Source of the DNA: Tolypocladium sp. Sup5 PDA-1
Lineage: Eukaryota > Ascomycota > Sordariomycetes > Hypocreales > Ophiocordycipitaceae
Reading direction: 5' to 3'
Length of the DNA stretch: 64,000 nucleotides
Assembly: GCA_000750105.3 (NCBI GenBank)
Contig: JPHH03000004.1
Coordinates: forward strand, 806,001 to 870,000
Notes under the pieces: generated by a model
Told to the model about the DNA's origin: nothing
Databases searched by the model: none
The model's input: only the letters and a program-made list of their open reading frames with translations
Made by a program: the position numbers and the translations under genes
Shown here: positions 32,730 through 43,315 of the stretch, one piece after another
Position numbering within the stretch: the first letter of the stretch is position 1
Layout: each line of letters opens with the position of its first letter

Positions 32730-34595
32730 ATGCCCGGTGACTCTGAAACAGATCTCGTACAGAGGTTAGTGGTATGTATACTCCTAGGCTACGGGGTCGA
32801 AAGGGCCTGAAGTTGACCCTCTCACGGCTCTGTTGGTTATCATGACTCAACCAGAAATCTGGTCGCGAAACCTTCCAAGTTCCAGCGAACAAATCTGTTT
32901 CAAGTCTGATATGACATAACCATGGGCTGTCTGCGAAATCTCATATCCAAAAGGTCGGTTTACTAACCTTGCTGCTCGCAGGACTCGTTCCACGCCTTTC
33001 TGGATGAAGCTCTCATCGTCGCCATAGCAAACGACTACAACATTGAGGATCCATCGGCCTACGATGCAGCCCATGCTACGCTGCAAGACCTCGCACAAAA
33101 CGTGCCTTCAGAGGAGGCTACCGGCTTCAACCCAAGCGGCATTCCTATACTACCTGAGGGGGAGTGCGACGAGGTCAGAGACGAGCCAACGACGTCGACG
33201 AGCATCAGCCGCCATGCCTCCCAGACACATGGGACAGACCCGTCTAGCACAGACTCTTCATCCGCCGCGGCGGAGCCCCATGTTGCCATTCCTCGTCTCA
33301 CCTCCTTTGACAATGATAGCAAAGAGTCTAAGATACTCCTGCTGCAATCAATGTTCTCGGAGTTAAAGGAGTACGATGTCAAGTATGCTCTCAAAAAGGC
33401 GAATGGGGACTTTCAATCTGCCCTGGACGACCTTCTCAACATACAGTACTTGCAATCGACAGGGCAGCAGATGAGAGGCGTCGATGGCTTCTTCAAACCG
33501 GATGATGCGCCGTCGTCGAAGAGCAAGCGGAAGAAGAAGGCCAAAAAGGGGCTTACACCGGATTCAGATCTGTCGCGGGATGGATCGCCTTGTCTTGGAG
33601 CCGAGACAACTGGTGAGTGCTTTCGCTTTGGCAGTCCCACCGCCTGTCACGCTAATAATGCTTTCCCAGGGCAAGGTGAGATCGAGTACATCGCAGAAAG
33701 ACTTGGCATTCGCTCCGACGAGGTGTCGGGCATGTATCATAAAAACGAGTGCTCAAAGGGTGCAACCGTCGTGGAACTCCTCGATCAGTACATTTCCCAC
33801 GGCATAGAGACCCAGGACGACGCAGGCAAGCAACACGCCGACGATCTCGCCAGGAAGTACCGCCAAGTGCCGGACGAGTACATGCCAACAATTGTCCATG
33901 TCGCGGGATCCATCCCCCAGTTTGCAGACGATCTCGCCACCTTGTTGAACAGACACTTTTCCAAGCAGTCCAAAGCGCAAAAGCTGGATCTCAGCTACAG
34001 GCTGACGCCATTGCCTCGAGAAGACATCGAAGGCGGTGGGCTGCTGGCGCCTGGAAAGGCCACGATGAGAGAGGCGAATGTGATGGCGGGCAGGTCAACC
34101 GCAACGACGAGCTCGCTAGACCTGGACCAGGCTGTCCAGGCAGCAAACAACTACCACCAGGCCAGAATAGATGCTGCATCATCTGCAGCGCAGCTCCATC
34201 AGAGAGGAGCGTCGAGCCCGTTATACAGACAAGCGGCGAGCTATTACACCGACCGGGCACGGGAGCAGGCGAGACATGCTCAACAGGCCACATCGACTGC
34301 CGCCGATCTCCTGGTCGAGCAGCAGAGCACCTCCAACTCCATCGACCTGCACGGCGTTTTGGTCCACGATGGCGTGAGGATCGCCCGCCAGAAAGCGCAG
34401 GACTGGTGGCAGGGCCTGGGGGAGTTTAGAGCCAGGCGGGCGAGAGAGGAGGGCTTGACGGTCATCACCGGCCTCGGCCGCCATAACACTAGTGGTGTGT
34501 CACAGCTGAGGCAGGCCGTGGCCGCGGCTCTCTTACAGGATGGGTGGAAGGTTCAGGTAGAGACTGGAAAGTTTGTAGTCACTGGCCGGCGTTGA
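32730..34595 (+). CDS. CUE2: Cue2-like SMR-domain endonuclease (no-go decay)
   Basis: In yeast, Cue2 cleaves mRNA at collided ribosomes during no-go decay. Exons 32730-32771, 32982-33612 and 33670-34595 give 532 residues. The short first exon (MPGDSETDLVQRLV) joins DSFHAFLDEALIVAIANDYNI in phase across a 210-nt intron with a TACTAAC branch site. CUE-type helical domains follow: SKILLLQSMFSELKEYDVKYAL with a basic KSKRKKKAKK stretch after it, and IEYIAERLGIRSDEVSGMYH. Then come a DUF1771 helix (YRQAASYYTDRAREQARHAQ) and the SMR domain with the DLHG signature (SIDLHGVLVHDGVRIA) and VITGLGRHNTSGVSQLRQAV, where GxGxH is usual. The first exon's placement is the weakest point of the model. Confidence 0.88.
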
Positions 34596-34858
34596 GGGGA
34601 TATTTGGTGGTATTTTGATGGCGCTTTTTGTTGAGCTGAGGCTCAGTTGCATACTGTTTGGTGTACTGATTTAGGCCCTTGATATGCACGATGTTGTTAG
34701 GAAGTGCTTCTGCAGATGATGGACAATGATACCTCTCTGTGTACTGATGCATTTCTTTGTTAAGCAATTTATGTATGCGTCTATCATGACACTGAAGCCG
34801 TATTGGCAAGGCCATCAACGGGCCCTCTATGCGTGAGTGTAGCCGTTTCGATCTATAT

Positions 34859-35914
34859 CTAAGCACTCCCCTTCTGGAGCTTTTCCCCACACTTTGCCCA
34901 GACCGCCATCCCCGTGAGCACCGTACTGCAGAACATGGCCACGCCAACGACCCCGGCATCCACCTTGATCCACCCGATACTCGCCGCAGGAATCACCAGG
35001 TCCAGCATCTCGGCCAGGAGCTTCATGCCCAGCGCGCCCGCCTTGTCATTAACCTCCTTCAGCCACGTCTTCCGCTCCTCCTTGCGCCTCTGAGCGAGCT
35101 CCTTCATCTTCGCACGCTCCTTTTCCACCTCATCCATGCCAGCTGTGCCAGGCTCCTTCTTCTCCAGCACCGTCCCGAAGCCCTCACCCGTCTGGGGAAC
35201 CGGCCGATAGGCAAACAGCCTCAGCAGCCTGACACCCGAGCCCAGCGCCGAGGCGTACAGCGCGACGAGCCACAGCACCTGCGCCTCTGCGTCCAGGCGC
35301 ACCGCCTCGTCGGCGCCGAACAGCGCGACGCCGGGGACGCGCGCGAGGTCGAGCAGCGTGGCCGACTCCATGAGGCCGAACATGCCGAACGCCGACTGCG
35401 CGAGGACGTCGAGCCACGTCTCGATGGACTTGCCGTCTGGGGCGGGGGCGGTGTACAGCGCCCAGCTGGACTGGAAGCTGCCGAGGAACCAGAAGAGGCG
35501 GATGGTGCGCCGCGTGAGGCCGAGGTGCGACTGGAGCTGCAGCAGGGACGCCTCTGTCGAGGCGTGGATGGATGGGGGGTACGAGGGGAGAAGAAAGGTT
35601 GCTATGAGGAACGGGTAGGATGTCAGGATGAGGAAGATGGAGTGGAAGAGGCGGAGGAAGCGCTCGAGGCCGACTAGGAGACGTTAGTCCAGGACTCCAT
35701 ATGCACGATGCATCGCAGTGCGAGGTGAGAGAGCGCATGGGAAATAGGAGAAGCGAGCGGCACTATAGCACGGTCACAGTCGTGCCATGGTTACCAGATC
35801 GCTTCACGTATAAACCACAGCGCCCGCAAACGAAGAAACAGGGCGTGGTGTGGAATAGGGGCTCATACCGACATCCGTCCCGAACGCCACAACTTGCTCA
35901 AACGTTGCCGCCAT
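34859..35914 (-). CDS. PEX11-family peroxisome proliferation protein
   Basis: Pex11-type proteins shape and divide the peroxisome membrane. Exons 35914-35869 and 35673-34859 give 286 residues. The first exon (MAATFEQVVAFGTDV) joins VGLERFLRLFHSIFLILTSYP, the amphipathic helix region typical of the family. LQLQSHLGLTRRTIRLFWFLGSF, a long central region and a basic KERAKMKELAQRRKEERK segment follow. A hydrophobic C-terminal span (VGVAMFCSTVLTGMAVWA) completes the fold. It resembles the fungal PEX11C-like branch more than canonical Pex11, judged from overall pattern only. The intron is unusually long here (195 nt). It ends convergently with CUE2. Confidence 0.82.
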
Positions 35915-35949
35915 GTCGACTTTTTAATCGGCGGTCCCACTAGGCTAAA

Positions 35950-36780
35950 GGGAAAATCAAGTAGAAAAGTATCGGACAAGGAATCCAGGAACAAGATATA
36001 CACGCAATAAGATATACACACACGCAATTGCAATGCTAGCTGGTGTTTGAAGGAGATAACTTGGGCCCCCGTCGTTTTGCGGTAAGCGGACTCATTGGTG
36101 TTGGCGCCGGACCTTCGGCCCCCGTCCCCCGGGAGCGATTCACGGTCTCGACTCTGCACCATCAGCATCCGTTTCAAATCCTCTTCTTCATTGTCAGAAA
36201 AATCCAAGCATCCATCTATCAATGTCTTGCCACGCTCCGAGTCCTCGTCATCTCCCAGCAACTCCATCAACGTCAGCCCACTCATCAGCGCACCCACAAA
36301 CCCAAGCAGTCCAAGCACTTGGTCTTCACGAGCCCTTCCCGAATCGCCTCCTCGTCAATGACATGGAGCAGCGTCACTTCATCCTGGCTCGCCTGCTGCA
36401 CCGAGCCCTCCACGACGTTCTCGTCCCTGGGGATCTGCAGGAACTCGTAGTCGTCCTCGATGCTGCCTTGCATAGTATCTATAATAGACGGGGTCCGCGA
36501 CAGCTTCCCAGTCGGCGCCAAAGTCGTAGACATCGGCGTCGTTGAGCTCGCCGTCGTCGCCGATCGTATACTCGGGTTCTAGCGAAGCCCTTTCAGCAAC
36601 GTCGTCGTACGCCTCCTCCAGCTGCGGTCTAAGTCCGCATGCACACCGGATACCAGCGGCTAGGCATCGAGCAGAGCCTGCGCTCCTGTGCGGTCTGGAA
36701 AGGCGCGAGGAGACGGGAACGTTCGCGGATGAGGGCAAGTGCGCATCTCGTGGCTCGAGGTCAACATACATCCATCACAT
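35950..36780 (-). pseudogene. Possible broken gene with LIR-like motif and hydrophobic tail
   Basis: Three overlapping minus-strand frames carry sequence that looks coding but do not join. Frame one (about 36630-36490) reads an acidic stretch (LEEAYDDVAERASLEPEY, GDDGELNDADVYDFGADW). Frame two (about 36480-36320) reads GSIEDDYEFLQIPRDENVVEG and DEVTLLHVIDEEAIREGL. Frame three (about 36330-36060) reads a hydrophobic LGLLGFVGALMSGLTLMELLG segment and then an acidic tail. No intron of plausible length links them, so either two small frameshifts broke one gene or the structure is something I cannot resolve. DDYEFL fits the Atg8-interacting consensus. Function is not assigned. Confidence 0.35.
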
Positions 36781-36955
36781 TGCAAAAGCGACTGCCGCCC
36801 CAAGAACAATCAGCCTTACACAGTCTCATTCAACATAGTAAAATACTAAATACAACACCAGCATCGTGTGCGGCGTAGGTACTGGGCCAGCAACCCAAGT
36901 TCGCGCTTGACAGCGCAATCAAAACTCCCTCGTCTAGTCTAGATGAGCCTTACAA

Positions 36956-38533
36956 TTACTGACCGGGAGAAATCAGCTTCCCTGCGGCCTTTGCACCGTG
37001 GTCCCATCCGCCAGCCAGCGCCGCGCCGCCGTTCTGCTTCGCGAACTTCTGCATCCTCGCCTCCAGCTCTGGTCGGAAGTGACGGATGAGGCCCTGGATC
37101 GGCCAGGCGAAGGCTTCTCCCAAAGCTGTAAGAAACCAATTAGTCTCACGTCTGAAAATTAGTGCTTGAGCGATGCAACGCTTACCGCAAATAGTGTGTC
37201 CCTCAACCTGCTTCGTCAACTCCTGCAGCATATCAATCTCCCGCTCCCGTCCCTGGCCCTTCTCAAATCGCGACATGATCTGCTCCGTCCACTTGCTGCC
37301 CTCTCGGCAGGGTGTGCACTGGCCGCAACTCTCGTGGCGGTAGAAGTGGCTCAACCGGGCAATGGCGCGGACGACATCGGCGCTCTTGTCCATGACAATG
37401 ACGGCGGCGGTACCGAGACCCGACTGGCTATCCTTCAGGGCATCAAAGTCCATCAATTGCTCGTCGCAAACGTTTTTCGGGAGGATCGGGGTCGACGAGC
37501 CTCCGGGGATGATGGCCTGCAGGTTGTCCCACCCACCGCGAACGCCGCCGCAGTGCTTGTCGATAAGCTCGCGGAGGGGGATGGACATTTCCTCCTCGAC
37601 CGTGCAAGGGTTGTTGACGTGGCCAGAGATACAGAACAGCTTGGTGCCCTGATTGCGCTCGCGACCGAAGCCGGCGAACCAGGGACCGCCGCGACGGCAG
37701 ATGGTAGGGGCGACAGCCACAGTCTCGACGTTGGCGACGGTAGACGGGCATCCGAACAGACCGACGGCAGCCGGGAACGGAGGCTTAAGACGCGGCTTGC
37801 CCGGCTTGCCCTCAAGCGACTCGATCAGAGACGTTTCCTCGCCGCAGACGTAGGCACCGCCACCTCGGTGGATGAAGACGTCGAAGTCGTAGCCGGAGCC
37901 GCAGGCGTTCTTGCCGATCAGCCCATCCTTGTACGCCTCGTTGATGGCGTTCTGCAGAACGGCAGCCTCGTAGACAAATTCACCTCGAATGTAGATGTAG
38001 GCAGCCGTCGCGTTCATGGCTCGGCCGGCGACGAGGCAGCCCTCGACGAGCTTGTGGGGGTCCTTTCGCATAATCTCGCGGTCCTTGCAGGTGCCGGGTT
38101 CGCCTTCGTCGGCGTTGACGACGAGGTATCGCGGCTTGGTGTCCTTATCCCAGTCCTTGAAGTTCATGAAAGACTGCGATCACGGTCAACTCAGGCGGCT
38201 CCGACGCCACTCGCCAGGCTGTCAACATACCCATTTGAGGCCCGAAGGGAAGCCAGCGCCACCTCGTCCTCGCAGGCCGGAAGCCTTGATCTCGCCAATG
38301 ATCCAATCGTGGCCCTTGAGGATAATCTCCTTGGTTTTGTGCCAGTCGCCCATCTTCTTCGCGCTCTTGAGGTCGGCGGGAAATCGTCCGTAGAGATTCT
38401 GGAAAATGCGATCCTGGTCCCTGAGACCTCCGTAGGTCCGCTTGGGGGTGCCATCCTGAACGGTGGCCAGGCCCCTCACAGCGGTCCGTGAGAGGCTGAC
38501 AGCCTTGGTCGGCGCCGCTCTCGTGGACAGCAT
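36956..38533 (-). CDS. NUO51: Complex I 51-kDa flavoprotein subunit (NDUFV1)
   Basis: This subunit binds NADH, FMN and one 4Fe-4S centre in mitochondrial respiratory complex I. Exons 38533-38231, 38173-37186 and 37125-36956 give 486 residues. A mitochondrial presequence rich in Arg/Ser/Ala opens the protein. The NADH/FMN site is visible in GLRGRGGAGFPSGLKW (residues 87-101) and in VVNADEGEPGTCKDREIM and GAYVCGEETSLIESLEG. The iron-sulfur ligands are in ESCGQCTPCREGSKW and, across intron 2, EGHTICALGEAFAWP. Intron 2 (60 nt) is a multiple of three without a stop. Retaining it would insert 20 residues beside the last cluster cysteine, so splicing must be efficient for function. Confidence 0.97.
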
Positions 38534-38974
38534 TGCGTCGGTGTCCGGTGGCGGCGAGTTGGGGAGGGGATGGAGATCGTGGAGGTCGGGAGGTGCTGTG
38601 CGGCACTTCGCGGGCGAGGTTTGTCCTTGCCAATGTAAGCGTCAGAATTGCGGACGATGTGGTTGGTCAATGCAACGCCAGTGGCGACGTAAGCGGTGTG
38701 CTAGCCGTGACATACAGCAATTCAATATTACTACGCTATCCCAGGTACTTGCTAACAATATTGTTAGCGCCTGTTCCCCACCATCCCCGGCTTGTTACCG
38801 GTACTGCACCTGTTGCTCCTGGAGCTCTGTGCCACTATCAACACCTCAAACGGCAACACCATCACACCTTTGCGGGCTTGTTGAGGCCTTCCCGCGTCGA
38901 CGAATTACCGCATTTCCAATGCGGGAGAGAACATGACACCTGGTGAGCGCATCTAGGGTGCCACTATAGCCACC
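38534..38974. promoter_or_regulatory. Divergent promoter region NUO51/dynactin p27
   Basis: This 0.44 kb lies between two divergent starts. No TATA element or further gene was recognised. The stretch near 38737-38770 contains the palindromic aatattgttagc/gctaacaatatt-type sequence, of unknown significance. Confidence 0.4.
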
Positions 38975-39612
38975 ATGTCAAGCAAGCGGCACTCAATCCT
39001 CCCCGCCATCGACCGCAGCGGCCCCAAGCCGCCAGTCAATTTCTCGTCCTCGCTCACCATCTCCGACGATGCCATTCTCCGAGGGACGCATTCCATCACG
39101 ATGCAGTCCGAGACTGTGGTCCACCCTCGCTCCAAGTTCGAGTCGAGCATGGGCAGCATCCTCATCGGCAGGCGATGCATCATCCACGAACGAACCCACA
39201 TCGGAGCTCGCCCCAAGGACCCGATGAATGCGCGGCCGGGAGGTGTGGTGTTGGGGGACTACGTCGTCGTGGAAGTCGGCTCGGTCGTCGAGGCAGGGAA
39301 TACGGAGATTGGCGAAGGGACGACTGTGCAAGTTGGCAGCAGAATCGGCAGCGGGGCCAAAATTGGCAAGGTACGATACGGCAAGGCACACGCAAAGGTA
39401 GGACGGAGGCTAACAGGGAACAGAATTGCACAATATCACACATGTCGGTGATAGCCCCGGGCGACGTGCTGCCCGACTTTACAACAGTCTACTCAAACGG
39501 CTTGCGGCGGATAGACAAGCGCGGCATTAACGAACGACAGAAACACATTTTGATCAAACAGCTCGCAGTATTGAGGAAAATGATACCCAGCAATCCAGAG
39601 AAATTCAAATGA
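38975..39612 (+). CDS. Dynactin subunit 6 (p27)
   Basis: p27 sits with p25 at the pointed end of the dynactin complex and helps dynein engage cargo such as early endosomes. Exons 38975-39370 and 39424-39612 give 194 residues. Hexapeptide-repeat sequence for a left-handed beta-helix runs through the centre: SMGSILIGRRCIIHERTHIGA, GVVLGDYVVVEVGSVVEAG and GEGTTVQVGSRIGSGAKIGK, continuing as NCTISHMSVIAPGDVLPDFTTVYSNG after the intron. A C-terminal helix (RGINERQKHILIKQLAVLRKMIP) follows. It is distinguished from p25 by the C-terminal helix and the YSNGLRRID motif. Confidence 0.9.
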
Positions 39613-39711
39613 TTTCATGTTATTCAGCTCCGGCAGTCTCCACAACGTGACCATGGCCGACCTCGCGCCTCTCGCCTACTCCCGACCCCGAATTATATAT
39701 ACAGCTGCCAT

Positions 39712-41400
39712 CTAGTGGCTCATAGCATCCTCAAAGAGTCTACGCAGCTGATCCTTTTCAGCCTCGAGCTCCTTGGAGAGGCCAGGGGCCAGCATCAGCA
39801 CACGAGCCTGTGGGATGGTACCCTCAACAAGCGCCTCGATGTGCTCGGGACCGAATCCGAGCTCCTTAAGGCCCTTGGGCTGATCGCCGAGGTCGGCGAG
39901 GAACTTTGTCAGAGCCTCGGCCAGGACCTCGCCGGCGCTTTCCCGCTTCACGTTGGAGATGTCGACACCAAAAGCCTCGGCAGCCTCGAGATGGCGCTCC
40001 GGGTTCGAAGCCCCCGTGAACCTGAACACTGCTGGAGCTGACACCGCCACGGAAACGCCGTGGGGAATCAGAGGGGACGGAACGTCGTAGCCTGCGTGCT
40101 TATACCCTGGGTTCTGGCCAGAGATGGGATACGACATTCCTAAGGAGTTCGATGTGAGCTAGAAATACATTGTGGAGGCTGGCGCGAGACATACCATGGC
40201 ACAAGTGAACGCCTGCATTGCCGAAGCCCACACCGGCTAGAGTGGCGGCGAGAAGCATCTCGCTCTGCGCCTCAAAGTCATCCGGATCCTTGACTGCGCG
40301 GGGCAGATACTTGACGGTACGACGGAGGGCGTGGAAGGAAAAGACGTCTGAAATCGGGTTGGCGCCTTGGTATGCCGGTCGCATGATGGGGTTCGGCGGC
40401 CGGGGAGTTCGCTCGTTGTACGGGATAGCAGTCCAAGATTCCAGGGAATGGCACAAGACGTCAAGACCAGAGCTGGCCTTGACAGCCGCCGGCATCGTCC
40501 TCGTGTTGAGAGGATCGCAGATTCCCAACGTAGGCTTCAGGTTCCGGTGGGCGACGCCAGTCTTTGCCCGCTTGGACACGAGATCGAAGATTGCCGTTCC
40601 CGTCGTCTCACTGCCCGTACCAGCCGTAGTCGGGACGGCAATGAGAGGCTTGAGGGGCTTGTCGATTGGCCGACCCTTTCCGAGGGGCGCGTTGACAAAG
40701 TCCAAGAAGTCGGCGTCGGGATACGCCGTGTACAGGTTCATCAGCTTGGCCGTGTCCATGACGGAGCCGCCACCGACGGCGAGAAAGGCATCCGGCTCAT
40801 ACGGCCGCGCCCACGCAATGGCTTCCTTGATGCTGTGATGGCGGCGTTAGCAACATTCCTATACCAAGACCGAATTTTCCTATCCGTGCCGAGGAGCAAA
40901 CGTACGAGCTGTCCTTGGGCTCTATTCTCACGTTGGAATAGACTTCAAAGTTGATGCCCTCCCGCGTGAGCCCCTCGCGGACCTGCCTCATGGCGTCGAG
41001 CTTGTCGACGGTGGGGTCGGTAACGACGCAGACCCTCTTGGAGCCCAGGTTCTTGAAGTCCATACCGACTTCCTGCGTGACGCCGGGGCCGAAGCGGATC
41101 GACGACGCGGCCATCTCAAAGGCGTACTCCTTGAGCTCCTGGTTGCCGCTGGAGGGGGTGGCATAGCGCCGCCGTCCGGCGTCCCTGGCCCGCGGGACGA
41201 TGCTGGGGGGGGACTGGTGGTACCCCGGGTTTGAGTGGCACGGGCATGAGGGCGGGTGTGTATATTGGATTGTGCGCAGCAGGCTGGTTGCCCGCTTGGC
41301 GGCCTGGAGAGGTTGTTTAGATCCTGTGCAAGGGCAGCATCTATACTGCATGGGCTGTAATCAGACTTACGTTTGGAATGACTCTCGCGGGGGCAACCAT
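39712..41400 (-). CDS. Mitochondrial hydroxyacid-oxoacid transhydrogenase (ADHFE1 type)
   Basis: This iron-dependent alcohol-dehydrogenase family enzyme couples 4-hydroxybutyrate oxidation to reduction of 2-oxoglutarate. Exons 41400-41371, 41303-40906, 40832-40195 and 40139-39712 give 497 residues. A presequence (MVAPARVIPN, then AAKRATSLLRTIQ) targets mitochondria. Family blocks in order: EYAFEMAASSIRFGPGVTQE, VCVVTDPTVDKL, FLAVGGGSVMDTAKLMNLY, PLIAVPTTAGTGSETTG and the metal-binding region DVLCHSLESWTA through GNAGVHLCHG. The last exon starts MSYPISGQNPGYKHAGYDV, and PLIPHGVSVAVSAPAVF is conserved. The assignment to HOT rather than a generic Fe-ADH rests on the close overall resemblance to ADHFE1. 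Confidence 0.93.
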
Positions 41401-42434
41401 TGTGACTATGGTATGTTATGCTCCCAACTGTCATGAAAGGGCAAGAATTATGAGGTAATGTTCCCGAGAGGCTGGATGTATGGTGGATGAGCCTCGGGTA
41501 TGGCGCTCAAGGTGAGGTGAGGTTCGCGAGAGTCGGAGGTGCATCGGCTGGATGGATGGTGGATGAGCCTCGGGTACGGCGCTCACGGTGAGGTGAGGTG
41601 TGGGTTGCCCCCGCGTGTGCGGGGAGACGATGAAGCTAACTGCCCCATCTGAACTCCGGAAAGCGGATTGCCAAATCGGGTGTGCACCTCGTCGCGTTTA
41701 CTTCTCCACATACCTAGGTAAGTTGGCTTGGTTGGTAAGGTAGGTGAAGTACGGTGTAGGTACGGCATGCCGTAGAGATATGCAAGGCGCGCTCCGGCCA
41801 GACGACCAGACATTCAGACGGTTACTTGGAGAGAGGATACCGCACCTGGTTCGCCCTGCATCAGACGGCGGTCGCGTCTACTCGGCGTGGGGCAAGCCTC
41901 ACCCCTGCTTTACCTCGCAGCTGGATCTCGATGATACCTCATCCAGCTCGCTACAAGCGACGAGGACGTCCACTTGGAAGGCCGCCGAAGGCGATTCCGA
42001 CCGCTCTGAACTTGAACAACTCCACGGGCAACAGCTTACCACACGATGATGGCGCTCTGGACTGTAACAGCTACAAATAGTCCGGTCTCCCTTCTGGGGG
42101 CCTGACCAGACGCAAGGCCCCGACGACTTGCTACCACTTCTGGAACGTAAAAAGACTAATTTTGCCGAAACTATGTCGCTGAACAACGGTCGACATATCA
42201 GATAAGATATTTCAGCACGCAATAGTACCTGTAACTTTAATTGCGTTTGTTTTGAGTTGGTGTTTGTGTGCGATGTGGTGCGTTGATCTCCAAATTAAGA
42301 TGACATCACGACTCGTTCCGGCGATTTTACGTGTTGGAAATCGGAATTCGCCAAAAACTCAGCAGCACGACACTCACAAACACGCGACAACTTGATCGAG
42401 ACTTCTCAACTGCCCCCTCGTAGAAAGATCCGTC
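41401..42434. promoter_or_regulatory. Divergent intergenic region with a direct duplication
   Basis: This 1.0 kb separates the transhydrogenase and PEBP starts. It contains the imperfect direct repeat listed separately and, further right, a stretch without coding signal. No gene was recognised. Confidence 0.45.
41470..41599. repeat. Two-copy direct repeat, 54-bp units
   Basis: The unit at 41470-41523 (starting ggctggatgtatggtggatg) recurs at 41546-41599 with only a few substitutions; the period is 76 bp. Each copy ends in ggtgaggtgaggt. The copies lie about 70-200 bp upstream of the transhydrogenase start codon on the minus strand, so they could duplicate promoter elements. Confidence 0.9.
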
Positions 42435-43315
42435 ATGGTAGGACTTGGGCACATTTGCAGCTTCTTGGCTGCTGCGTCTGTCGCTGGTGCGAGCCGCTTC
42501 CCCCGCGAGCAGTCGGTTCTGGGCTCATCACCGTGGAGCTCTGGGACCCAGGACGCCGCACAGGTTCGAGACGCGTACGCAGAACCCTTCCATCATACTA
42601 AAGACGTGTTGCTCATCCAAACAGATTGAAGAAGGCCGATATCATCACGACGGGTACCTCGTCCCTGGCCTCTCGCTTACTAGACTCATCGTCTTTGACA
42701 CCAGAATATAGTCCTTGACGACTTCACTCCTACCCGCTTGTTGAAAGTAGAATGGTCCTCTCACAACACCGCCTCTCTGGGAAACACCCTCAAGCCGAAG
42801 GAGCTTCAGCATGCGCCAACCATCACGCTGACCGCGGACTCCTCCGCCGCCGGCCACTGCAAGTCCGACACGGCCTTCGTCATCGCCGCTACCGATCCTG
42901 ACGCGCCGTCGCGAGACGACCCGAAATGGTCCGAATTCTGCCATTGGATCGCCACCGGAGTCGTCCCGGCGTCTTCTGAGGCCCAGGGAGGCTGCGGGTC
43001 TCTGAAGATCAAGGACCTGGAGGAGGTGATGTCGTACAAACCGCCGGGGCCGCCAGAGAAAACTGGTAAACACCGTTATGTCTTCGTCGTGTACACGCCC
43101 GCGAATGGAACGACGGAGCCGCTGGATCTAACTAAGCCGAAGGATAGGCAGAACTGGGGCACGGGGAAGGAGAGACACGGGGTGAGGGACTGGGCTGGGG
43201 AGAACGGGCTGGAGCCAGTTGGTGAGTCGGCCACTCAATGAGAGTCCAAGGGTTTGAAAGATACTGACATTTGGCAGCCGCCAATTTCATCTACGCTGAG
43301 AATGAGAAGCAGTGA
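42435..43315 (+). CDS. Phosphatidylethanolamine-binding protein (PEBP/TFS1-like)
   Basis: PEBP-fold proteins bind phospholipid head groups; yeast Tfs1 inhibits carboxypeptidase Y. Exons 42435-42574, 42625-42653, 42712-43221 and 43278-43315 give 238 residues. The 29-nt second exon reads LKKADIITT and is needed to link AAQVRDA with VLDDFTPTRLLKVEW. The signature blocks are SLGNTLKPKELQ, VIAATDPDAPSRDDPKWSEFCHW and TGKHRYVFVVYTP, followed by KERHGVRDWAGENGLEPV and AANFIYAENEKQ. A hydrophobic N-terminus (MVGLGHICSFLAAASVAGAS) looks like a signal peptide, unlike cytosolic Tfs1, which suggests secretion or vacuolar entry. Confidence 0.9.

Noticed and set aside
552..35914. Idea that PEX14 and the PEX11-family gene form a peroxisome cluster
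   Set aside because: They are 33 kb apart with many unrelated genes between them; coincidence is the simpler reading.
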